Origin: Desulfosarcinaceae bacterium
GTDB taxonomy: Bacteria; Desulfobacterota; Desulfobacteria; Desulfobacterales; Desulfosarcinaceae
Assembly: GCA_030066015.1 (NCBI GenBank)
Contig: JASJCL010000016.1
Location: forward strand, 1 to 64,000
DNA: 64,000 nt
Direction: 5' to 3'
This document shows positions 26,671 to 33,145 of this stretch, piece by piece (the first letter of the stretch is position 1; each line of letters opens with the position of its first letter). A program made the translations under genes and the position numbers. The notes beneath the pieces were generated by a model. That model saw only the letters and a list, made by a program, of their open reading frames with translations, was not told where the DNA came from and did not search any database.

Positions 26671-27531
26671 ATGTCACAGCGAGAAAAATCCAGTTTCATC
26701 GCGGCCATCGCCGCCGCCACCGCCGATTTGACCCCCAAGGCCCGCATCATCAGCGTTTTTATCCAGGAGCAGCCGCACAAAGCGGTCTTTATGACGGCCA
26801 AAGAGCTGGCCGAAGCGTGCCGGGTGAGCGAGGCCACCGTGGTACGGTTTGTCACTCAGCTGGGCTACGGACGCTACAGCGAATTTCAGAACGCTTTGCG
26901 ACACTATATGGACAGCGAGCTGACCCTGCTGGATCGCATGGATCTCACTGCCGGCGCGACGACCGGCAATGGGCGGTTGATGCAAGTGATGCGCGAGGAG
27001 ATCGACAACATCAAGGCGTTCTTCAGCAGCATCGACACCACGGCTGTGGAGCAAGCCGTGGAAGCAATGCGCACGGCGGATCCCATCCTGGTGATCGGTG
27101 CGCGTCTCTCCTACAGCATGTCCTACTACATGGGTTGGGCCCTCACCAAGATCAAGCCCGACATCCGAATACTTCGGGGCAGCGACCGCACGACCATCGA
27201 CTGGCTGACCTTGGCCGCTCCGGAGAGTCTCGTGATCATCGTGGCCATGGCGCGCTATCCCAACGAATTGATCCGAGTCGGCAAATACGCCCGCCGGCTG
27301 AAGCACACAGTGCTGCTCATTGCCGACAGCGAAACATGCCCCCTGATTCGATTCGCCGACATCGCCCTCATCGCACCCTCGCGCCACATCCCCGTTCTGG
27401 GCAGCCCTACCCACATCTCCTGTCTGATCAACTACCTGGTTCACGAAGTCGCCCGTCGCATGGGGAACCGGGTCAAGACGCACCAGGCGCGCCTGGAGCA
27501 GGCCTACCTGGAAAACGACCTTCTCTTCTGA
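26671..27531 (+). CDS. MurR/RpiR family transcriptional regulator
   Basis: The 286-residue regulator has an N-terminal HTH (about 20-80; AKELAEACRVSEATVVRFVTQLGYGRYSEFQ) and a C-terminal SIS domain (about 125-260; LVIGARLSYSMSYYMGWAL, LTLAAPESLVIIVAMARY). SIS domains usually bind phosphosugars, but members also control amine and other catabolic genes. Its divergent position points to control of mttB and itself. The last codons GAC CTT CTC TTC TGA begin the tandem 15-bp repeat that continues past the stop. Confidence 0.92.
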   Translation: MSQREKSSFIAAIAAATADLTPKARIISVFIQEQPHKAVFMTAKELAEACRVSEATVVRFVTQLGYGRYSEFQNALRHYMDSELTLLDRMDLTAGATTGNGRLMQVMREEIDNIKAFFSSIDTTAVEQAVEAMRTADPILVIGARLSYSMSYYMGWALTKIKPDIRILRGSDRTTIDWLTLAAPESLVIIVAMARYPNELIRVGKYARRLKHTVLLIADSETCPLIRFADIALIAPSRHIPVLGSPTHISCLINYLVHEVARRMGNRVKTHQARLEQAYLENDLLF

Positions 27532-27640
27532 GGCCATCTCATTTGAGACCCTCTCATTTGAGACCCTCTCAATTGAGACCTTCTCTATTGAGACCTTCTC
27601 ATTTGAGACCTTCTCTATTGAGACCTTCTCTTCGAGATGG
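27521..27640 (+). repeat. 15-bp tandem repeat array (six clear plus two degenerate units) spanning the rpiR stop codon
   Basis: Six adjacent 15-bp units run from 27536 to 27625 with consensus YTCTCATTTGAGACC; degenerate copies flank them at 27521-27535 (the end of the regulator gene) and 27626-27640. Each unit holds a near-palindrome TCTCAWTTGAGA; unit 3 has the perfect TCTCAATTGAGA. In the regulator reading frame each clear unit reads CTC-ATT/TAT/AAT-TGA-GAC, so every copy carries an in-frame TGA. Confidence 0.95.
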
Positions 27641-27765
27641 CGGCCGTCTCCGCGCACGGAAAGCCGTTGCAATGAGGGCCGCCCTCGGTTAGAAAGACAG
27701 GCAGCACGGTGGTTGGCGCGACAACGCGTCCGCCCAGCAACCCCCCCATCGCCAAGAGGTAGCAG

Positions 27766-28143
27766 GTGCTGAAATTTGTCATTATTGCCGTTGGCGGCGC
27801 CATCGGCGCGCTGGCCCGCTACGGTCTGGGCGGGCTGGTACAACAGCTCACCCAAACAGCCAGCTTTCCCGCCGGAACCCTGGTTGTGAACCTGACCGGT
27901 TGCCTCCTCATCGGGATCGGGGGCGGCCTCATGGAGGCCCGTCAGTTTTTCAATCCCGAGATGCGGGCCTTTCTCTTCATAGGTTTCCTGGGCAGTTTCA
28001 CCACCTTTTCCACCTTTGGTCTGGAGAGCTTCAACCTGGCCCGCGACGGCCAGTGGCTGCTGGCGGCGCTCAACATCGGCCTCAGCGTGATGGTGGGCCT
28101 TGCCGCGGTGCTGGCGGGCAGCATGTTGGCCAAGCTGTTGTAA
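27766..28143 (+). CDS. crcB: Fluoride efflux channel FluC/CrcB
   Basis: A 125-residue membrane protein with four helices and the CrcB marks GGAIGALARYGLG, GTLVVNLTGCLLIG and GFLGSFTTFSTFGLE. Fluc channels are dual-topology dimers that export F-. It starts at GTG 27766 after AGAGGT. No crcB-type fluoride riboswitch was recognisable in the 125 nt upstream. DUF190 follows 14 bp downstream. Confidence 0.95.
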   Translation: MLKFVIIAVGGAIGALARYGLGGLVQQLTQTASFPAGTLVVNLTGCLLIGIGGGLMEARQFFNPEMRAFLFIGFLGSFTTFSTFGLESFNLARDGQWLLAALNIGLSVMVGLAAVLAGSMLAKLL

Positions 28144-28157
28144 GGAGAGCGGTCGCA

Positions 28158-28505
28158 ATGGAAAAGTATAAGGAGGAGGGCAAGCTGCTGCGGATCTTCA
28201 TCGGCGAGACGGACAAGTACGACCGTCGGCCGCTCTACGAGTGGATCGTTCAGCAGGCCAGAGCCGAAGGAATGGCCGGCGCCACGGTGCTGCGGGGGAT
28301 CGTCGGCTACGGCGCCGGGAGCCTCATCCACACCACCAAAATCCTGCGACTCTCCGAAGACCTACCCGTCATCGTTGAGATTGTCGACAGCGAGGAGAAG
28401 ATCGACCAATTTCTACCCCAGATCGAGCCCGCCATCACCGAAGGGCTGGTCACCGTGGAAAGGGCCCATATCCGGCTCTATCGCAACAAAAAAGGGGGCG
28501 CGTGA
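28158..28505 (+). CDS. DUF190 family protein (CrcB partner)
   Basis: The 115-residue protein shows the DUF190 pattern: LLRIFIGETDKYDRRPLYEWIV, GMAGATVLRGIVGYGA and LPVIVEIVDSEEKI. It has a PII-like ferredoxin fold and is commonly encoded beside crcB, presumably tuning fluoride handling. ATG 28158 lies 14 bp after crcB with GGAGAG upstream. Confidence 0.92.
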   Translation: MEKYKEEGKLLRIFIGETDKYDRRPLYEWIVQQARAEGMAGATVLRGIVGYGAGSLIHTTKILRLSEDLPVIVEIVDSEEKIDQFLPQIEPAITEGLVTVERAHIRLYRNKKGGA

Positions 28506-28720
28506 CAGGACATGGCGCCTGCGGCGGGCCGGACGGATGGTGGTCATCCCTGCAGCAGGCGGCGGCGTTTCGCGGGTGCGTCCAATTGGCGGCCCCCGCA
28601 ACGGCCCCCATTCGATGATCGCAGCGACCAAGCTGCGACGTGACCCGGTCCGGAGATGACAACCGCTGGGGCTACCCTTATATTTCGGTAAATCCACCTT
28701 TAACTTCCTGGAGTGAAGCC

Positions 28721-28993
28721 ATGATCGCCTACTACGTGCATGATGACAAGGATGGGAACGACGTAATCCTGTTGCCCGATATGAGCTGCGCCGTCGAGGT
28801 GAATAAAGAGAAGTTGGAGATGTTTATTTCGCCGGCGCCGGCCTTCGCCAACTGGTCAGGGAACAGCTGTGTGGATGCAAACCCGGAAGCGTTCGGCACG
28901 GTGGTCGCTTCCCGCGAAGAGGGTGGCGATGTATGCGTCATCAAGCGGGAGATTTGGCAGGCGCGGATGGAGTACTACCTGAAGCAGGATTGA
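28721..28993 (+). CDS. Conserved-looking hypothetical protein
   Basis: ATG 28721 follows TGGAG and opens a 90-residue acidic soluble protein (MIAYYVHDDKDGNDVILLPDM...). No signal peptide, membrane segment or known motif is seen; it has two isolated cysteines (CAVEV, NSCVD) and a third in DVCVIK. The ribosome binding site and balanced composition favour a real gene. It stands alone between DUF190 and the convergent flavin reductase gene. Confidence 0.6.
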   Translation: MIAYYVHDDKDGNDVILLPDMSCAVEVNKEKLEMFISPAPAFANWSGNSCVDANPEAFGTVVASREEGGDVCVIKREIWQARMEYYLKQD

Positions 28994-29039
28994 AGCCGTC
29001 GCCCCCCACCCGGCCAGTTACCCTTCCGCTTTGCGGGCG

Positions 29040-29696
29040 CTAGTAGAAGCGTTCGGTGAAGACGGTAGCCCCCTCGAAGCGGTCATCGATGATGTTGAGC
29101 GCATCGCCGATCATAGCAGCGCTGCCGCAGAGATAGAAGTGACAATGCCTTGGCGGCATGGATCGCAACAGATCGGTGACCCGCCCCGTCGACGTCTCGC
29201 CCGGTTGAGTGGCATCCCCCGAAGACGATTTGCTAAGGCAGGTTTGGTAGTCTGCGGCGGCCGACCGCATCTCCTCCCCGAAGAGAAGCGCTGCCGCCGT
29301 GGCGGCGCCGTGCAAGAGCGTGAAGCCCCGCACACCCGCCCGTACATAGGCGACAAAGGGCGCAATCCCGGACCCTGTGGCCACGAAGACTGCCGTTGCC
29401 GGATCGCTCTGGAAGCGGAAATAGCCCAGAGGCCCCTCCACGTCGAAGGTTTGCCCCGCTGTGGCACCGACGAGGGCCGGGGTGAATCGCCCCTCGGGTA
29501 GATGGCGCAGACAGATCTCGAGGTGGGTGTCGTCGGGCGCATTGATGAGGGTGTAATCGCGGACCACACCCTGGTGGTGAAAACGGATATACTGGCCGGG
29601 TGTGAAGCTAAAGCGCGTTGGCCGCTTGAATCTCAGAAGATAGTAATCCGCCCGCAGGCGGCGACACGCTTCAAGGTGGAGGGTATAGAAAGGCAT
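29040..29696 (-). CDS. FAD/NAD(P)-binding ferredoxin-reductase-family protein
   Basis: About 218 residues of the ferredoxin-NADP reductase fold. FAD-binding motif RDYTLIN (RxYT) and GPLGYFRF lie in the first half; the NAD(P) site shows VATGSGIAPFVAYVRAG and FYLCGSAAMIGDA. No 2Fe-2S domain is attached. It follows the cobalamin adenosyltransferase gene by 29 bp, with a rubredoxin gene just upstream, which suggests a reductase delivering electrons to rubredoxin, flavin or cob(II)alamin. ATG 29696 is preferred; its ribosome binding site is weak. Confidence 0.82.
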   Translation of the reverse strand: MPFYTLHLEACRRLRADYYLLRFKRPTRFSFTPGQYIRFHHQGVVRDYTLINAPDDTHLEICLRHLPEGRFTPALVGATAGQTFDVEGPLGYFRFQSDPATAVFVATGSGIAPFVAYVRAGVRGFTLLHGAATAAALLFGEEMRSAAADYQTCLSKSSSGDATQPGETSTGRVTDLLRSMPPRHCHFYLCGSAAMIGDALNIIDDRFEGATVFTERFY

Positions 29697-29725
29697 TCCG
29701 GATGTAGATCTCCAGCGATCGCGGA

Positions 29726-30289
29726 TCAGGATCGTTGCCAGGGGATATCGGCCACCCCCGCCAAATGATTGCAATAGCGGGCGCAGACAAAAAGGTAGTC
29801 CGAAAGTCGGTTCAGGTAGACCAGGGCGCCGGGCGGAACCGCGTCGTCCGTTTCCGTTTCCGCCAGACGAAAAACGTGTCGTTCCGTGCGCCGGCAGACG
29901 GTGCGGGCCACGTGCGCCATGGCGGCGGCGGGATGCCCGCCGGGAAGAATGAAGGACTTCAACTCGGCCAATTCGCCATCCATGGCATCCATGGCCCGCT
30001 CCAATCGGTCGGCCCGTTCAGCCGCGAATGGTGCCAGTTGTCCCGTTGCGCCGGAACCGGGAGTGGTGGCCAGCCAGGCGCCCAGATCGAAAAGGTCGGC
30101 CTGAATCCCCTGCAGGGTCTCCGCCACCGCCACGGATTGGGGCGGTAGAAAGGCGACCAGAGCGCCGATGGCGGCGTTGAGCTCATCCACATCTCCGTAG
30201 GCCTCGATCCGCACGTTGGCCTTGGCCACACGCTCGCCGCTGAAGAGGCTGGTCTTGCCCCGATCCCCAGTACCTGTGTATACCTTCAC
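29726..30289 (-). CDS. pduO: Cob(I)alamin adenosyltransferase, PduO type
   Basis: GTG 30289, with GGAGG 5 nt upstream, gives 187 residues beginning MKVYTGTGDRGKTSLFSGERV, the ATP-binding signature of PduO-type adenosyltransferases. R-rich helix VARTVCRRTERHV and LNRLSDYLFVCARY complete the active-site set. The enzyme transfers adenosyl from ATP to cob(I)alamin. It lies 11 bp after a rubredoxin-like gene and 29 bp before a flavin reductase gene, which could together reduce cob(II)alamin. Confidence 0.95.
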   Translation of the reverse strand: MKVYTGTGDRGKTSLFSGERVAKANVRIEAYGDVDELNAAIGALVAFLPPQSVAVAETLQGIQADLFDLGAWLATTPGSGATGQLAPFAAERADRLERAMDAMDGELAELKSFILPGGHPAAAMAHVARTVCRRTERHVFRLAETETDDAVPPGALVYLNRLSDYLFVCARYCNHLAGVADIPWQRS

Positions 30290-30300
30290 AGCGACCTCCC

Positions 30301-30411
30301 CTACTCCACCAGTTCGAACATCTGGGACGGTGCGCCGCAGATGGGACAGGTATGCGGCGGCTCCTCTCCCTCGTGAATATACCCGCAAATCACACAGCGC
30401 CAACGTTTCAT
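30301..30411 (-). CDS. Rubredoxin-like mini-protein (36 residues)
   Basis: ATG 30411 behind AAAAAAGGAG opens a 36-residue protein: CVICGYIHEG (CxxCGY) at the N-terminal side and CPICGAPSQMF at the C-terminal side, the two-cysteine-pair iron site of rubredoxin or the rubrerythrin C-terminal domain. It is shorter than standard rubredoxin (about 52 residues) and matches the stand-alone rubrerythrin-tail type. It probably transfers single electrons in the cytoplasm. It is encoded 11 bp before the adenosyltransferase. Confidence 0.9.
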   Translation of the reverse strand: MKRWRCVICGYIHEGEEPPHTCPICGAPSQMFELVE

Positions 30412-30517
30412 GCAAACTCCTTTTTTCGATCAGGCCGGTCCAGGACAGGTGGGCCCGCCTTCGCCAGGAAGGTCAGTGACCCAGACGGCCCCGCATTGAA
30501 AAGGTCTGCCGTAACGA

Positions 30518-31081
30518 TCAGGACTGCCAGTACAGCACTGGCGCCTGGGGATCGACCCGCTCCAGATGGGCCAGTAGTTCATCCAGATTGGCGATAAAGG
30601 CAGCGCCCTCGCGGTTCGCACTCAGATGTTTGTGGGCTTTGGCAGCCAACTTCTCGGCGGCAGCTTGGTGACCCCAGATGAGATGGATGTGCACCCCGGC
30701 GGCCTGAATCACCCCCTTGAGGGCACTGCGCAAGGGTTCCTCGGCCGGGTGCCAGATGGTTTCAAGGAGTTCGTGCACCTCAAAATAGAGCCCCACGTTC
30801 CACAGCACCAAGGCCTGGCGAATGGGCGCGCGCACATCATCCGCCGCAAACTGCTCAAACGCCTGGCGATAGCGTCGCAGGCGACCGTTGAGGTAATCGC
30901 GATAGACACCCCCCATATCCACCGCTTCCCAGTGTTCGCAGAACAGATGAAAGGCCTGGACGTCGTTGCGCAGCGCCACCTCGACGAATTGTTCCGACAA
31001 GGTGTTGCGCAGATCACGGCTTTGGCGGTCGTTGAAAGGGTCGAAGCCCCTCCCGGGGGTCAGTGGTTCGTCATCGGTCAT
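30518..31081 (-). CDS. DUF309 domain protein
   Basis: A 187-residue protein with the DUF309 helix pair GLYFEVHELLETIWHPAEEPLRSALKGVIQAAGVHIHLIWG. DUF309 proteins are all-helical and of unknown function; conserved His and Glu suggest a metal or nucleotide site. An extra N-terminal section (1-80), also helical, precedes the domain. It is first in the minus-strand set with rubredoxin, adenosyltransferase and reductase. Confidence 0.8.
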   Translation of the reverse strand: MTDDEPLTPGRGFDPFNDRQSRDLRNTLSEQFVEVALRNDVQAFHLFCEHWEAVDMGGVYRDYLNGRLRRYRQAFEQFAADDVRAPIRQALVLWNVGLYFEVHELLETIWHPAEEPLRSALKGVIQAAGVHIHLIWGHQAAAEKLAAKAHKHLSANREGAAFIANLDELLAHLERVDPQAPVLYWQS

Positions 31082-31337
31082 GCCGTCCTCCAGAAGCGGT
31101 GCAAGCGGGTTGCGGCAAGGGTCGCTCGTCTGAACGGCGAACCCGTGGAAGGAAAGATTCTTGACCTGCTCTGCAGGCCGGTGCCATTATGAACTGCTCG
31201 ATTGGACGAAAACCGGAACCAACCGCGTCGGTGATCGCAAGGTCCCCTAGTGTCCCAGGCAATCAAGCGGCTCAGCGGACCGCTGCGAACCAGCCGGCAG
31301 CCATCTGCGCGTATGGATCATTGATCGATATATTGCA

Positions 31338-32768
31338 ATGATAACAAGATCCAGCGAAACTTACCAGGGGTTGCGGCCCAAAGACGCCGAAATGATCTTT
31401 GGGGCCATCATGCAGCACTCCAAGGATGGTCTCTTCGTCACCGATCACCGTGGCGTGGTGGTCATGGTGAACCGGGCCACCGAAGAGATGTGCGCCATCG
31501 AGGCCAAGCAGATCCTCGGCCGCAATGTGCGCGATCTGGTTAGGGAAGGCTTCTGGGACCCTTCGGTCTCCCTGGAAGTGATTCGAAAGCGTCGCACCAT
31601 CTCCTTGATTCAAACCACCCGCCGCCAGAAGCGCCTCCTTTCCACCGGCATCCCCATCTTTGACAACGAGGGCGAGCTGCGCTTCGTCATCGTCAACGAT
31701 CGCGACATCAGCTTCATCAGCACGACACTGGAGATTCTTGAAGCGGAGGAGATCACCGGCGAAGGGGTGCGTTTTGAACTGAGCGAGCTGGGGCTCGCAG
31801 CGGCCGAGATGGAGGGGCTGGTGGTGCGCAGCGACCGCATGGCCGAGGTGTTGCGAACCGCCGTGAGAGCAGCCCGCTTCGACATTCCCTTGGTGATCTC
31901 GGGAGAATCCGGGGTGGGCAAATCGATGCTGGCCCGCCTGGTGCACCACCTCTCCCAGCGGCGCAACGGCCCCTTTATGGATCTCAACTGCGGTGCCATC
32001 GCTCCCAACCTGCTCGAATCGGAGCTCTTCGGTCACGAGAAGGGTGCCTTTACCGGCGCCGCCGCCAGCGGGAAGAAGGGCCTATTTGAGATGGCCCACC
32101 AAGGCACCCTCTTCCTCGATGAAATCGGCGATGTTCCCCTGGCGCTACAGGTGAAACTGCTCAAGTTTCTGGAAAGCAAAACCCTCATACGGGTCGGTGG
32201 CGTGGCGCCCATCGCCATCGACACGCGTATCGTCGCCGCCACCAACCACGACCTCGAGGCCTTGGTGGCAGACGGCGGATTCCGTGCCGATCTCTTCTTC
32301 CGTCTCAATGTGGTGCCCATCGAAATCCCCCCCCTGCGGGAACGTCCCGAGGAGATCGAGGATCTGACCCGGCACTTTCTGGAACGCTTCAACACCGAGT
32401 TCGGCACCCACAAGGTGATCACTAAGAGCGCCCGCCTGACCCTCTGTGACTACAGCTTCCCCGGGAACGTACGCGAACTGGAGAATCTCATCAAGCGGCT
32501 GGTCACGATGACCGAAGGGGACTTCATCCGCATCAAACATCTCCCCGAGATGCTGCTCAAATCGCGCCCCTGCGATGACGACGGCTCCGGGGAGGCGCTG
32601 GGCACCTACCAGGAGGAGGTGGCCGCCTTCGAACGCCGCATCATCCTGAAGGCCATCGAGAAGCATGGCAGTCAGCGTAAGGCCGCCCAGGCCTTGGGCC
32701 TGAGCCAGTCGACCCTCTCGCGCAAGCTCAAGGCCAGTGCGCCGGGACCAGGGGTGGTGCACGACTGA
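31338..32768 (+). CDS. PAS-containing sigma-54-dependent transcriptional activator
   Basis: A 476-residue enhancer-binding protein: N-terminal PAS sensor (about 20-130), AAA+ domain (about 160-390) with Walker A GESGVGKS (near 188), GAFTGA loop contacting sigma-54 (236-241) and Walker B GTLFLDEIGD, then a Fis-type HTH (about 435-476; GSQRKAAQALGLSQSTLSRKL). It has no receiver domain, so a ligand sensed by PAS is likely. The next gene on the same strand has a consensus -24/-12 promoter, making the demethylation operon its probable target. Confidence 0.95.
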   Translation: MITRSSETYQGLRPKDAEMIFGAIMQHSKDGLFVTDHRGVVVMVNRATEEMCAIEAKQILGRNVRDLVREGFWDPSVSLEVIRKRRTISLIQTTRRQKRLLSTGIPIFDNEGELRFVIVNDRDISFISTTLEILEAEEITGEGVRFELSELGLAAAEMEGLVVRSDRMAEVLRTAVRAARFDIPLVISGESGVGKSMLARLVHHLSQRRNGPFMDLNCGAIAPNLLESELFGHEKGAFTGAAASGKKGLFEMAHQGTLFLDEIGDVPLALQVKLLKFLESKTLIRVGGVAPIAIDTRIVAATNHDLEALVADGGFRADLFFRLNVVPIEIPPLRERPEEIEDLTRHFLERFNTEFGTHKVITKSARLTLCDYSFPGNVRELENLIKRLVTMTEGDFIRIKHLPEMLLKSRPCDDDGSGEALGTYQEEVAAFERRIILKAIEKHGSQRKAAQALGLSQSTLSRKLKASAPGPGVVHD

Positions 32769-33145
32769 ATTTCGTCCGTGAAGTTTCTCCAGCCGGGGCA
32801 ACCAATACTGATTCATCTATGCATCACCCGCCCGGCTTCTGATGTCGGCCTGCATCACTCCGCGGCCCAGCCGCCGGCGCAAGCGCCCCCCACACCACCG
32901 AACCGCCGGTCTACGGTTCGTCGGAATGAGGTCAACGGCCTTATTTATTTGAAGATCCCCACGCGGTTGCGTTCCCGCCCCAGCTTCGCTTGAAACAGAG
33001 CGAACGCTGGCACATGCCTTGCTCAAAGGGGAAGCGAAGCCAGTTGTCAGGTTGCGAGGACAGCAGCTGCCTGGCGCGTGTCTCTAATTCTAATCAGGTC
33101 CCCACCCCAAGTATAAACAACTTCCCAGCAAGAAGGAGAACGCTT
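32769..33145 (+). promoter_or_regulatory. Leader/control region upstream of the dimethylglycine-dehydrogenase-like operon
   Basis: This 377-bp stretch has no gene. It contains a 7-bp inverted repeat CGAACCG (32899-32905) / CGGTTCG (32914-32920), about 90 bp upstream of the -24 box, where an activator site would be expected, and a second dyad TTCGCT/AGCGAA (32985-33004) close to the promoter. Confidence 0.5.
33008..33023 (+). promoter_or_regulatory. Sigma-54 (-24/-12) promoter
   Basis: TGGCAC-ATGCC-TTGCT at 33008-33023 matches the RpoN consensus TGGCAC-N5-TTGCW at every specified base, with 10 bp between the GG and GC elements. It lies 122 bp before ATG 33146 and downstream of a sigma-54 activator gene. 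Confidence 0.85.

Noticed and set aside
27521-27640. CRISPR array
   Set aside because: Units are 15 bp, directly abutting with no spacers, and start inside a coding sequence; no cas genes are present.
27641-27765. Fluoride (crcB) riboswitch upstream of crcB
   Set aside because: The conserved crcB-motif blocks and pseudoknot were not found; only a short GAGGGC-C-GCCCTC hairpin is seen.
30979-31337. Small frames between the DUF309 gene and the sigma-54 activator
   Set aside because: Composition and lack of start signals indicate noise; the interval is a short promoter region.
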